Origin: Pezicula radicicola
Lineage: Eukaryota; Ascomycota; Leotiomycetes; Helotiales; Dermateaceae
DNA: 64,000 bases
Reading direction: 5' to 3'
Assembly: GCA_003008705.1 (NCBI GenBank)
Contig: PDUO01000054.1
Span: 190,160 to 254,159, forward strand
The notes under the pieces were generated by a model. The model saw only the letters and a list, made by a program, of their open reading frames with translations, made no database searches and was not told the DNA's origin. This document shows positions 12,000-24,112 of this stretch, piece after piece (position 1 is the first letter of the stretch; each line of letters begins with the position of its first letter). The position numbers were made by a program, and so were the translations under genes.

Positions 12000-13564
12000 C
12001 GTGTAGCTGGAGTTGGAGAGGAAAGGTGGCGATGAAGATGATCGTAAAAAAATCTTAGAGTATATTATTTTCCACTGCGAAACTTAAACTTCGAAAACAG
12101 GAAGTGAGTTAGAATTTTTGAAACTGCAACAAAGGAAATTCGTCTCTTAAATAGATTCTTGTCACATGAAATCAAGTCCCAAAGAAAACCAATTAAAGTT
12201 TTGCACGATGACGACGTGATGAATTAATTGCCCAGAACATGCTTTTGCTGTAGCCTTTTTCGTGATTGGAATGTCATTATACTACAAAGGTTCAGTGCAT
12301 AAGTATGGTCAGATCTAACTCTATTACTTAGCCTGGAATAGCAGAAGTAAACCATTTTTAGAAGTGTATCTACACGTATCCTTACCTCTTGTAGTTAGTT
12401 TCTCATCATTCTTGACAAAAGAATAGAGTTGGAACTGACCGCACTGTACCTTTGTAGTATAATAGAAAAGTGAACAGCGTACATGTTAAGCCGGATAATA
12501 TTAGTGTTAGAGTTTCCATTCTCGAGGAGGTGCTAGGTTTGAGTTTATGGTAGGAGTTAAGGAATGCCTAAAATCACCCCTCGCACTATCCCTTACCATG
12601 ACAACCAAACCGATCGCTTCTAGGACTGTCATCCCGAACCGGGCATCTACTCACAGCCAAAATGCGCAAAAAGTATTAATGTAATACTATAGGAGTCGTT
12701 GTCTCAAGTAGTTATACAGGTATTTGAGATCTACAACTACTGTTAGTTAAAATATTATTTTGAAGATATTTAAAATAATAAAATACTAAACAGATAAATA
12801 AATAAAAAGAATAATTAATATTTATAATATATTTATTAAATATTATTGTCGGAATAAATGTCACGTGTTTCTTGGCACCTATTTAAGACCACATCTTCTT
12901 GTAGATAGCCTCCTTACTCTAGACAACTAATCAACACCTTTCGACAACGAGTATACTAAGTGAAAACCCACTAGTCTACCCGTCGAGTAGTTGATGTAGT
13001 CAACTGATAATTATATTATTATTTTTATTTAAGTTATTATTCTCTTTTATTACTTTAACTTATAAGTATTATAATTATATACTATATACTTTTTATTTTT
13101 ATATTTTATATATTTTTATTATATATAGTAATATCTTTATTAGAAATAATTAGTAGTAGCTCTATTAATATATTTTTATAATTTTTTTATAGAATGTCTT
13201 ATAAATATAAATTATAGGTAGAAGAATAAGAGTTTCTTTACTAAAGCTCTTTACTAGTTGATCTATGGTGTGTTCCGAAATGGACACAAATGTAACTAGT
13301 TACAATTTTGATAGAATTTAGGTATTAAAGTTGATTGGATCCTTGTTCAGCCTTAAACCACAGCAAGGAGTCGCCTGTACCTGTATAATATGATGGGAGT
13401 CCCTTAGCTGCGCGAGGAATAGAAGTGTTTGTTCACCTTGACAACAGCCTGCACTCTACAAGTGATTTCCTTATGTTCTCAAGTCGAACACGTACCTATT
13501 GCCTGTTAGTATTGTCTTCAAGTAGCTATCAACTATGGCAGGAATGAGCAGCGTCCAGTACTAA
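12000..13564. other. AT-rich spacer
   Basis: No gene seen. 12000-12680 is moderately AT-rich and probably includes the cupredoxin promoter. 12720-13250 is extremely AT-rich with long A/T runs, typical of a RIP-eroded repeat in an ascomycete. The family cannot be recognised. Confidence 0.5.
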
Positions 13565-14405
13565 CACTTCGTGCTGCAATTCCTGCTGAAAAACTTCTCT
13601 CATCCATACTATCTGCAAAGTAATAGCTCTAAGACGTTAAAGCGCTCAAAGTGCAAGTACGAAAATGGCAGGTATCCCGAGTATACTGTCGTTCGCAATC
13701 TCAACCTGTCTACAGATCCGCCTGTCATATGCGAGATCCCAGTGAAGTGTATTCTCGGCCAAGTGGATATGTATCGGGACACGAGCAAGCCATCTCCCAG
13801 ACAGCAGCATGCAGAGCAGATGCTCTCCCAGCTAGAAGGTCAGGCCAGCGCTGTTTTCTGCAAGATCACCAAGGCTTTCTAGCAAAAGGACAAGGGGCTG
13901 TGGCTTACACGCGACGAGCGAGATCTTATCCGCAAGTTTCTGTTTCTTCTAAAGTAATGTAGATCGGGGTTTCATTAATGCTTTCCCCACAACAATACGG
14001 AGGGCTATAATGCAAATGACCAAGAGTTGTTGCGCGACTACATGGCAGACAAAGGTTATAAGCAGCCAATAGATATTTGGCTCGTCAATCTTAAAACAAT
14101 TATAGAACTACGCATGGGCCTTGAGGGGAAGTGGGTGAAAGATCTTCCAAAGCGCATGTTCACCGACAATGCAATGTAGTTCATTGCACATGCTCAATAT
14201 ATACATATATGGCCATCTGCACACTATCCAATCCTAGCGATAAGTTTATTCTCACTAACAACAGCTACAACGTCTTCGAGGGCCCACCCAAAGACATGAC
14301 ATCCATCACATCATCTAGCATAGAGAACGGGACTCCACAACCACGGTCCAATTCAACCAACCCTCGAACGTCTTTGGTCACCAGCCCATATTCAGGACGC
14401 AGCTG
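13565..14405 (+). pseudogene. DUF4238-family protein, inactivated
   Basis: One reading frame encodes a nearly full DUF4238 protein: HFVLQFLLKNFSHPY at the start, then LGQVDMYRDT, then GLWLTRDERDLIRKFLFLLK, and, beyond a small frame change near 14190-14206, FILTNNSYNVFEGP. DUF4238 proteins are common in fungi and bacteria and have no established function. The frame is broken by TAG at 13880-13882, TAA at 13955-13957, TAA at 13976-13978 and TAG at 14177-14179; the last falls where the family has Trp. Each stop is one transition away from Gln, Arg or Trp codons or nearly so, consistent with RIP-type damage. No other fragments of the family occur nearby. Confidence 0.7.
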
Positions 14406-14762
14406 AGTATCAGAAACCAAACAGTTGCAATTACTTCTTTTTTAGATATAAAGTCCTTAAGTAGAACTATATTATATATATAGAAATTATTTTTAAGATT
14501 CTTATATATTTATAAAGTTATTAATAAGAATTCCTTATATGCTACCTTAGGGTGGCATATTGGGTATTTGCTGTAAAATATATATTAACGAGCTTTTTTT
14601 TATGAAAACAAAAACAACCGTCTATTTGCACAAGGTTTAAGTAGAAGTTCCCTTTAGTAACATACTATTAATTTATCAAATTGCCCCCTATTAGAAGCAG
14701 CTTCTTCTGCATACTGCAGGCCTAACAGGCAAATTTATATAGCTTGGTTATATAGACCTGCT
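14406..14762. other. AT-rich spacer before the MITE
   Basis: No gene seen. Ends with the left 8-bp copy GACCTGCT (14755-14762) of the target-site duplication of the hAT-type MITE. Confidence 0.5.
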
Positions 14763-15197
14763 TAGACTGCGGAATGGGTACCCATGGGTATTACCAAGTA
14801 CCCACAGGTTACCTATAGGTTTACCAAGTACCCATAAGTATATAACTACTACTTCTTCCTCTAGTTCTACCTTCTACTTCTACTTTAAGTAAGCTTAATA
14901 ATTTTTAAAATATTAGTTAAAGACTAATTATTTACCGAATAAATCAATTATATTAACGAGGTTTTAAGATATAAGGTTTAAAACAAAGAGGTAGGAGCGT
15001 AGAGGCAAAGGTAGAGGAAGAGGAAGAGGTAGAGGCAGAGGTAGAGGTAGAGGTAAAGGCAGAGGTACCTTTATAACCTCTGGGTAACCCATGGGTACTG
15101 CCAAGAACCTATGGGTTACCCACGGGTAGTGCCGAGAACCCATGGGTGCCCATGGGTTGGGTTACCCAACGGGTCCGGGTACCCATTCCGCAGTCTG
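14763..15197. mobile_element. 435-bp hAT-type MITE with 8-bp target duplication
   Basis: The element begins TAGACTGCGGAATGGGTACC and its other end, read on the minus strand, begins CAGACTGCGGAATGGGTACC; the first base differs and the match continues one further base. It is flanked by perfect 8-bp direct repeats GACCTGCT (14755-14762 and 15198-15205), the duplication length of hAT transposons. Multiple short subterminal copies of ACCCATGGGTA lie near both ends, as in hAT transposase-binding regions. The middle holds a GAGGTAGAGG simple repeat. No coding capacity for a transposase. It sits at the 3' end of the rhodopsin-like gene, whose frame runs into it. Confidence 0.85.
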
Positions 15198-16440
15198 GAC
15201 CTGCTAGAGTTGGTTCACTAAGCCTCCAAATCTCCACCACTATTGTCAGATCTCCCGGGTGTTGATATAGTCTTAACAAAGCTTGGTTTCTCGGCCGGTA
15301 GGTGGTCTGATGTAGTTTCGAGGAAAACTTGGGGAAAAACTGACACAGAAGTGGGTAGAGAGCTGGTGCAGAGGCACAAATGATTGCGATGCGCGTTTCT
15401 AAATCGGACCATACTCCAGCTGGAAGGTTGTCCCCTTGAAAATATCAGCAATAATTAATTCCTATACAGTGTATTACTTACAAATCACATCATTGGAGTT
15501 GACTGCGACATATAGGCTATAAAGCCGAAGGGAGCTGATTATGACGACGCTGGAATAGAGTAAAGTTAGCAACCTTATTATATTTTAATATAGGGGGAAC
15601 TAACAAGCCGCCAAGACCAAAAATAGCATTCAGCCAATTCTTCTTTTTCTTTGAGATATGCAATCCTGATACGACTTTAATAGGCAGAATGTATATGAAC
15701 AGGTCCGTTGCAATGTTCAAGGATGAATGGCAAAACCATAAGGTTTTGCGCTGTAGGCAATGCCCTGGGATTGAGAAATCCCAAAAGCTTTTGATAGGCG
15801 TACAGATGAACATGCTCGTGAAAATTGTCATAAAAAAGTAGCCTAAGATCATAAAGATCAAAACATAACAAGCTACCCTCATCGGCCGTAATGTCGAAAC
15901 TTTTAGATATTGCAAGGCGAGCGAAAGCTTTGTTGAAGAAAGTGACACGTTATAGAAGAGGATGTTGATATAGAAAACCTAAATTTATATTATTAGTACT
16001 AGAAATACTTATAGATTAAGTTACAACTTGCCTCTAACATTTGTTCCACATTTTTAGGGCTAACACGATCAGTATGTTGTCCTAGCCCTAGAAATACTTC
16101 TATATAGCAGTTAGTAATTATTGTCTTACTATAACTAAATATATAACTATCTTACCAGTACAAAAAAGGCCGCAAACAAATGTCGAAAAGATCTAAACAT
16201 ATAATTAGATTAAGTTCTAGTAAAGATTCTATAACTTATATTAGATAAGAGAGATCTTACCCATGATATAAAGATCATCAAATCATCTAGACCTAAGTTG
16301 CGCACAATATAACGACGCGTATATAATCTAGCAGCAACAAATAAGGCGTTTAGCACAGTTAAACTAATACTAACTCCGATAAAAGCCTGTCCTCGTGTAT
16401 TTGGGTGTATACTAAAAATGCGTGTACTAGTGGAAGATAG
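15109..16440 (-). CDS. rhodopsin/PTH11-like integral membrane protein, 5' end unresolved
   Basis: Six exons join in frame: about 16440-16261, 16192-16156, 16087-16032, 15978-15605, 15549-15482, 15434-15109. They encode the fungal rhodopsin-like domain (seven helices, as in PTH11-type receptors): NTRGQAFIGVSISLTVLNAL and LGLDDLMIF in the first exon; GLGQHTDRVSPKNVEQMLE in the third; FICTPIKSFWDF and SLNIATDLFIYILPI in the fourth; then IWDNLPAGVWSDLETRIAII. The intron after exon 3 uses a GC donor (GCAAGT). No ATG is found in the open part of exon 1, so a first exon is missing or lost. The last 29 codons lie inside the hAT-type MITE and end at TAG 15109-15111, giving a transposon-derived tail. 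Likely a plasma-membrane protein of unknown ligand; expression uncertain. Confidence 0.65.
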
Positions 16441-16464
16441 AAGAAATTTACCGAATGATTATAT

Positions 16465-18206
16465 ACATTTAATAGAATAGCAAAGTAGTAGCTCTTATAT
16501 ATGCTAAGAGCAAATACTAAGTCTTAGCCCTACAAAATAGTACTATATAGGGGTTATAAAGATTAGATAGTGTCTTTCCTTTAAATGTTAAGATTATATA
16601 TTCTACTTTTGGTTAATAACTTCTGCTTTTAGGTTAGTATTTAATCTTAGTAAACTTATCTACTACTAAAACAGAGGTAAGATAGAATTAAGGATAAAAT
16701 TATCCGCTTCCGGCTAAACTACAGGCGTTAGTAGGAGCTTAAATGGATTCTACCCTCCTCTTAGAAACATATAGACGGATGCTAGCCTTACTAACCTAAA
16801 ATAAAAGTGTCTAGATTTCAAGCAATTATAGTAGAATAAAGGTTTAAGTTTCGAGGCTAAATCTTAACTAAAGTATAGAGATTTTGATTCTAGGTTTGTA
16901 ATGGGTTTTTTCCGAGAAAAGTAAGTCACTGGTTTGTGGCTTGACTGAAATGCCGTTTGCGGAGGGTGAAGACCGGATGACGATGTAGCTTCTGGCGTAA
17001 CAGCCAGAAAAGGAGCCAACGCCTAAATTGAAATTCAAAAATGCTCGAAAAATGCTAAAACTCAAGCCAAATCCGATTAAATAAGAAGCTGAAAGTCAAG
17101 TGAAGAAAGGTTAGACCGATTGGTTTGGTTTGGTTCCTCTCCCTTTTATGGGATATGCAGTTTACCACTATTCGCTAAGCTAGTATTTCTCTCTAGGATG
17201 GTCTATCTATATGCAAAGGGGTTGCTATTTACTGGCTGCTAGGTTCATCTGGCCTTGTGCTTCCCGTTGCTGATAGTGTGTGTAGGTTGGGAAGGGCTTT
17301 CTCTGTCGGTAGTTCTGTATGTAAATCTTTGTGTCTCCACAAAATCAAGCATTTTTTTAAGATTTTTCTTTGTCATAGCTCATTTCCTATGTGTCACTAC
17401 TTTGTGATTGTAAGGTCTGCCTTCGAGTATAAGTGACACGGAGTTGAATCTGTCTCCTATCTTCTGGCGTAGTTTTTGTTACGCGTGTCGTAGGTTCGGG
17501 CAGTCCACTAAGTGATATCGCAGTCACTATTCTAGTATATGTTCTTTGTTAGTAAGTCTCTACCCTATCTATAAAAATTTATCATCTCCTAATCCCACTC
17601 ACTAGATCCTCTTAGGCCGTCCTTATACAGCACTCTGCGAAAGTTAATATATATATAGGCTAATGTGGCTTATATTATCAGGCCACACATTACACCACTC
17701 TAAAGCAAAGCTCATTAAGCCGAGTTGATTCCCAAAGGGGCGCATTTTAATACACGTGATATCAGACCATATCAAAGAATAAACCAGAAACACATTATTC
17801 TTCCTAGGGGAAGGGAGAGACGTATTCGGACGCTATTGATTAATTGAGTAGAATACGACCAACTAGGCATAGCGGTAAGGTACCATCGTTAGTTACTGAC
17901 GAGCTTAGATGGGTAGAAAATATACTTTTCCGCAACCTAAAGTCCCATTAGTAGGAAATAGAAGGCCTGCGGGCCGTCTGAAAACAGCCTTGTCTTAAGA
18001 ATCTACCCCCTAAGGTCAATCTAGAAATTCAATATAAGCTATATCGAATCTTCTAGGTTCCATCGAAGCATTTTTAGATCTTCTAGAACATAGAAACGCG
18101 TAGTAGACTTTACGAACAAATCTATTCCTCACAAGGTTGAGTAACGTTAACCCTTCTCATAGATGACGCCGTCAGTTAAAGAAAACTTTTCTTAATAGGT
18201 TCCTAA
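16465..18206. other. gene-poor spacer
   Basis: No supportable gene. 16465-16860 is AT-rich; 16870-17560 has normal composition but only short random frames; 17560-18200 is again moderately AT-rich. The missing first exon of the rhodopsin-like gene might lie in the left part but was not found. Confidence 0.4.
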
Positions 18207-18905
18207 ATGGCAATAACGATATCAACAAACTCGTCCTTCGTTACTATCTCTCTCGTCACCCCCAGAACTAACAGTCCTGGATACTTAAACGGCTTATCGC
18301 AACTCTGGGAGGTCCTTTCAGGCGTCTCTCCAGAGCCCTAGACATTAGCAGCTTTTATAAATTTCCTTGAAGTGAACTTCTGTTCATAAGTCCTACAGTT
18401 TACAGTCGATATTGTCGAATACGATCGTCTCATCAATCCTGAGCCATTAACGAGGAACCCCCGAGGGCGGCGCTCAAGTATCACAGTAATCCTCTCTATG
18501 TGGCATTACATCCTCAAGGCATATATCATGCCTGGTGCCGTCAACATTCCTGGCACGGTCCGAGATTCTCTCCTTCTACATAAGAACAACACCATACCGC
18601 AAAATCCCCAGTTGCTGATCCCAGCATTTATTTCCATGAACGAAATTTTGAGTAGCATTTTCTTACAATTCCTAGTAAGTACGTAATCTGAAATCAATAC
18701 ACATCTAAAGATCATTCCTTCCAGGTCGGTCCTCCACAGTCCAGTTTCAAAATCTGCCTCACATCCTAACAATTCTATCTTAGACGCTATATCATCTCAA
18801 ACCCGCGAGATAGTCACATCGAACTTCGCTCACCAGCGACATCACTAGCTTCATCCCTAGGGGAGGAATTACCATTTTACGAGTGGACTCACTACAATCC
18901 TTGCA
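18207..18905 (+). pseudogene. RGS-domain protein, inactivated
   Basis: An ATG at 18207 opens a frame that reads as a regulator-of-G-protein-signalling domain: LSQLWEVLSGVSPEP, then TLAAFINFLEVNFCS, LQFTVDIVEYDRL, SMWHYILKAYIMPG, VNIPGTVRDSLL and PQLLIPAFISMNEILSSIFL. This is the helix order of RGS proteins, which speed GTP hydrolysis on G-alpha subunits. A 50-bp intron (18675-18724, GTAAGT...CAG) leads to a second exon without recognisable domain. TAG at 18339-18341 and TAA at 18387-18389 break the RGS core, and another TAA lies in exon 2. All are single substitutions without frameshift. Upstream and downstream DNA is AT-rich, so this gene sits in a decaying region. Confidence 0.6.
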
Positions 18906-19737
18906 AGCTGCTTGGCGTTTATTGGATATACCCGATTATAAGACTAAATATAATTATTTAATAAGTTTTAATAAATATTACTCTTATAATCTAATATATA
19001 AATTATTATAAAAACCTTTAATAAATTATAATTATAATTTTATTATTATAAAATATATTTTAACTTTTATTATTAGTTATATTAACTTTATAATAAAAGT
19101 ATATAAAGTTTAATTTTAATTATATAATTTAAATATCTTATACTTCTAAATACTAACTATTACTAAGTACTAACCTACAGGTTATTAGTTTATTAGTATA
19201 ATCCTTAACCTTTATATAGTACTATAAGAGAGTAAAGGGGAAGTAGCGTTTTATAATCTCTAGACAGGCTTTAAGGTATAAAAGGTATAGAAAGCGATTC
19301 GGGAGTTTCGGTTTATTATATGGCGAGCTGTGTTTTTGATTGTGATCGAAAGTGGGCGGGGCGAGGCGAGGGGTTCATCTGGAAGCCGTTGTGAATCCAA
19401 TGGTCACCGAACTAAGGCTGCCGCACAATCTTTCAGAGAATTATCGGGGTTTTGATTTAGGATGTGTCTGAGCCGTGTTCTGAGTCGAAGCGCAGCTGAA
19501 CCCATTTTTACTCGCTATTACTGCAGTTTCGGGACAGTATCGAACGACAGAGTACGCCTCTCCCCGCTTAAAGTTCGTACGAGACATTGCTAACTGGAAG
19601 ATAGGGAGGGGGTCGGCCTTTTTTCTTCCTTCTATTCTGTTGTTTGTTCTGGTCCCGAGTCAGTTAGACAGGTGAAAAGGTCAGTCCCGCCATAGCAAAG
19701 TGTCCTTTCTTAACTGTTGCAATCCTACACAACAATT
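18906..19737. other. AT-rich block, then GH78 promoter region
   Basis: 18930-19250 is very AT-rich and featureless. 19300-19737 has normal composition and presumably holds the promoter and leader of the GH78 gene; a GGGCGGGGCG stretch near 19355 could serve as a CreA-type (SYGGRG) site, on motif alone. Confidence 0.4.
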
Positions 19738-22265
19738 ATGACAGATGTTTGGGATGCACGTGCGACATGGATTTGGCATCCACACTATGATGATTCTCGA
19801 AATCCTGGAAGCATAGTCCTGTTCCGACGCAAGTTCAGCTTGTCAAAGATTCCGTCAGGTTTCACCATCAACGTATCTGCTGACTCGAGGTACCGGCTTT
19901 CTCTCAATGGACACCGCGTTAGCGTGGGACCCTGCAAAGGAACACCTCATCATTGGAACTATGAGACTATCGATGCTACTAAGTTCCTTCGCACTGGAGA
20001 TAATATTTTAGCAGCTCAGGTCTTGAGGTATTCACCGGCTCATCGGGGAAACACTTCGATCATGAGGACGCCGCAGCCAGGCTTTATACTGTTGGCGGAA
20101 GCTCAAGATGTACGCTTTTCGCACCTTCTTAATACTGCAATCGTAGCCAGGGTTGATCGGCATGCTAACAAGAGACAGCTCTCGATACCGACGGATCAAT
20201 CTTGGCGCTGTGTGGAGGATGTTTCGGTGAAATTCGTCGGCGACTCTGACCTTGATTCATTCCTCTCAATCAACGAGATCGTTTCTGGAAGCCTAAGACA
20301 GTTCGATTGGCAGTTGAATGAGTTTGACGATTCGGCATGGTTGACACCGATGATGATCGAAAATGCTTCCCCCGTTAAAGAGGTCTCCACGCTTCCCTGG
20401 AACCTTCAGCCAAGGCAGATACCGCAACTGACTGACGTCCCCAAATGTTTCAAAGACGTCGTCCAAGTCACGCTCTTTCCCAGCAACACTACGGCCGAAA
20501 CCGTTGAGCAGGAATGGAACATGCTTCTGAGCGCGGGCCAAGCTTTGCGTGTACCTCCACACACTCAGATTGAGATTGACATTCAAGCTGCTGAGTACAG
20601 CACTGGATACCTAGAGTTTGAGTTCTCAGGCGGTAAGGGTGCAATAGTAACGCACAAAAGCGCAGAATCGTACGAACTCCAGAAAAGACCACCATGGGAC
20701 GATTCAAACAAGATCCTTAAAGGTGTACGAACAGACTTTAGAAACGGGCATCTCAACGCTGTAGAAGACATTTACATCGTAGCCGGCCGCTGGAAAGAGT
20801 CCTACGAGCCATTCTGGTTTCGAACATTTCGATTCATAAGGCTCAATATCAAGACCTTTGGCGAACCCCTCACCATAACCAGTCTCTCATACCGAGAAAC
20901 AAACTTCCCTCTCACTATCCGCTCCTACTTCCACAGCTCCTCGCCGGAGTTTTCCAAATTCTGGGATATATCGGTGCGCACACTCAAAAATTGTATGCAC
21001 GAGACATACGAGGATTGCCCATACTACGAGCAATCTCAATTCGCATTCGACACCCGTAGCCAAATGCTGTTCACGTACAATATAGCTGGCGACGATCGGC
21101 TTGCACGCAAAGCCCTGCACGATTTCCATACTAGTTTGCGTCCCGACGGAACTATAGCAATGCGCTATCCTGCCCACACAAATGTGCTGCTTCCCGTGTT
21201 CTCTCTCTTCTTCCCTCTCATGTTACACGACCACGTGCTCTATTACGGCGATGTGGACATAGCAAAGCGGTACTTCCCGACCTGTGATGCCATCCTGAGT
21301 CACTTTGATCGACTTCTTGGGTCCGATGGCTTGGTGGGCCAATTCGATCCTAGATGTTGGTCATACGTCGACTGGGTAAAAGACTGGGTATTCGCAACAC
21401 CACCCTCTGCACGAACAGGCTGCGCGACATATTTCAGTCTGGTATACGCGCTCTCCCTCGACATCACGGCCCGAGTGGCGGAATTCATTGATCGACCTGG
21501 CTTGGCTGCCGAGTACATGTCCAGGAGACAAGCGGTACTTGACAGTGTGAACAGACATTGTTTTGACGGGAGTTGGTATTATGATGGCTCGGTTGCAGTA
21601 TCAAAAAGTGAGGCAGGACCATTGAGCCAGCACTGCCAGATATATGCCGTTCTCTCTGGGGCGATTGAGGGAGGGGCAGCTCGGGACTTGATCATGCGGA
21701 TATTGAAAGACAAGACTTTGCATCAAATGTCATTATCTCAGAGTTTTTATCTTTTTCGGGCTCTCGAGAAAGTCCAACTTTACGATACCAGTGATAGTCT
21801 TTGGGAACCTTGGAGAGTCATGGTCAGGCAGGGCCTAGACACATGGGCGGAGAACTTGCAGGATTCGAGGAGTGATTGTCATGCGTGGAGTGCCGGTAAG
21901 ATACACACTGAATCCAGGAATTATAAGACATATTTAACGCTCTGTTATCATCAGTCCCGCTTTATGAATTTCCTTGTGGTGTTCTTGGTATCAAGCCCTC
22001 GTCTCCGGGCTTTCGGAGCGTGACTATCGAACCGAAACTCGCAATGTTAGATCAGGCAGAAGGAACGCTCATAACTCCAAGAGGTGAGATACGTGTGGCT
22101 TGGACTAGCCCTGAGAAAAATTCTCGACGTCTCGTGGTGGATGCGCCGAAGGGTATTGTTATGCATCTATGTCTGAATGAGGATTATGGCACGAAGGTAT
22201 TCGATGGTGGTGAGAAGGTTGTTGTTGAAATATCTTTAACTAGCAGCTCACGAGAGATGATATAG
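19738..22265 (+). CDS. GH78 alpha-L-rhamnosidase, predicted intracellular
   Basis: Predicted 822 residues from two exons (19738-21895, 21955-22265; 59-bp intron GTAAGA...CAG). Without the intron the frame would end early at 22023; splicing restores the family's C-terminal run VLGIKPSSPGFRSVTIEP. GH78 enzymes release alpha-L-rhamnose from pectin side chains, flavonoid glycosides or saponins. Domain order fits: N-terminal beta-sandwich beginning ATWIWHP (FRRKF, YRLSLNGHRV), then the (alpha/alpha)6 barrel with MHETYEDCPYYEQSQFAFDT, where the Glu matches the general acid, then WSYVDWVKDWVF, and the closing SDCHAWSA. There is no signal peptide: the protein starts MTDVWDARATWIW, so action inside the cell is inferred. 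The ATG at 19738 is preferred because upstream only a TTG is in frame. It converges with the RTA1-like gene and opens the carbohydrate block. Confidence 0.9.
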
Positions 22266-23237
22266 ACTACGAGACTGTGTAATACGCTACTTCCTCCTAG
22301 CAAATAGTCTAGGCTTTGACGGCTTTTTCTCCCCGTCATGATCAGGGTTCCCAAAGTGGCCATTCAAGCCTTTGCCCTATTAACTTCATAATCAAATGCA
22401 TTGATCCTCGAATAAAAGACTACTCTGTTGGAGGTGTTTCGCCATTTGCAAAGAAGTACCAAGCCAAAGCATCCAAAATGAACCAACGTTGCTAAGGAGT
22501 GAAGGAAACCTCTACAATACAACTGTACTACCGAAGAAAAAACATGGCTTAAGAGAATGTAACTTGAAACACATCATAAAGGTCAGTGCTGGAACCTGTG
22601 GCTTCCTACAACCAACGGCTCGAAAACAAACTAGTAAAACTGAGTAGTCGAGGGCATATCAACCTGGATAATGGAGTATTATACGTTATTGCGGAATGGA
22701 TCTTCACCTCATTGTAGCCTTTATCTAGCAACCTCCACTCCGTGCCGCCTCCTCTATCATTCAGATGCTAGTTTTAAGTCGGTTACGCATTAAATTATTA
22801 TCAAAGTTACACGAGAGAGTGAAAGTATCGACTTCGCAAGCTGATCGTGCCGTTTGATCACCGCTTACATGCAGTCCATGAATCAGCGCCCGCTTCGTCT
22901 GTGTCTAGAAAAGAAAAGAAAAGAAAAGCCAACCGTCGTGCCTGACACATCTGACGGATTCCAGAGCCCCATCACAAGCTCAAGTGGCTAGTGTCGCCAT
23001 ACGAGATGGGTTCGCTAGCCAGCCCTCTGAATCTTCAAACTGCTCAGGCGCTAGAACTCGATCCTCTATTATCTAACATATTCTCCTGAATGGTGCAGAT
23101 ATCTTTCAGATCGTTCCGGTACTTGCGGTTCTGTTCAGTTTATATCTTAATTTTGTCGAGCTTAGGCGACTTCTTAAATTTCACGGAACAAAAGTTGTGC
23201 AGATTGTTAGCCTCCTCGCTCCCAGCTCCATTTCAAG
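22266..23237. other. convergent intergenic region
   Basis: Lies between the 3' ends of the GH78 gene and the minus-strand RTA1-like gene. No gene seen. Contains a short AAAAG microsatellite at about 22907-22928. Confidence 0.5.
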
Positions 23238-24112
23238 CTAATTTCTGCTCGCCCCAACCTCAACCTCTTTACACTTTCCAGGAAGGTAAAATAATCCCCA
23301 AGCAGCCATTACTACGACCATTTGGTAACCATCGAACGCATAATCTGGCCATTCCTTTCGGGTGAAAAAGATATTTTTCGATTCTAGCCTGAATTGAGTC
23401 AATCTCACGAGGTTTCGCCCAAAAATAATCATAGTAGCCAGCCCAAAGAGTTGATACCATCTTTTCCACCGAGGCATGACCTCTAAAGCAGTTGTTTGCG
23501 GTGTTCGAGCCAGTCGGAACCGGACCATTAAGCCCTCAGTCATGATGACCACCCACAACACCATCTGAATGACGAAGCTAGCGATGATAATCTGGATAGC
23601 TAGCTCTGCAGTGTGACTGTCTTCTGCTGCTACCATCAGGCTTGCTCCTATGGCCTGGATAATGAAGGCAATGAGGTTCCCTGACGTGTAGACCGTTCGC
23701 TGCCACCTGAATGGCGTGAAGCCAAAGGACTGGGCTTTCAGCATCCACATGAATGGTGCTTGGGTCAAGTTGACCGTGAACATGAACATCGATGGCCCGA
23801 GCATGAGCATGATAGCCTGTGCTCCATACGCGGTCCTATTGAAGACGTCTTGGGAAGATGCGATGCGAGCGCCGTACCCGGCTGCTTGGGCTACCAATAA
23901 GTCAGCTAATGTAATTGAGTTTGGTACAGATACACTCTTGACGCACTGATGCCTCCGAGAACAAAAGGAATATTATCCCATGTCCGGGTTTGGATCATTC
24001 GGCAGCCATGCAGTGCTGTGAGAGCAGAATATACACTCACGGCTACCACCGCAGCCGGGAGGCTTGGGGTATATGGATAAAAGGGGATAGGAGGAGTGAG
24101 AGGCGTAGACAT
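23238..24112 (-). CDS. RTA1-like membrane protein
   Basis: Predicted 272 residues from two exons (23947-24112, 23238-23890); the 56-bp intron (GTGCGT donor, GCTGAC branch, TAG acceptor) joins GGI to a downstream AAGYGARI, matching the family spacing of the G-G-x-x-E-x-x-GY region. RTA1-like proteins are seven-helix membrane proteins of fungi linked to resistance against 7-aminocholesterol and to lipid movement (Rsb1 type); actual transport activity is not established for most members. Hydrophobic stretches include LPAAVVAVSVYSALTAL, AIMLMLGPSMFMFTVN, NLIAFIIQAIGASLMVA, IQIIIASFVIQMVLWVVI, LFGLATMIIFG and MVVVMAAWGLFYLP; the QAIGASLM word is a family signature. It is transcribed divergently from the Zn2Cys6 gene, with 867 bases between the start codons, so the two may be co-regulated. 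Confidence 0.85.

Noticed and set aside
18506..18772. 88-codon minus-strand frame
   Set aside because: Antisense to the RGS-like exon; no family resemblance.
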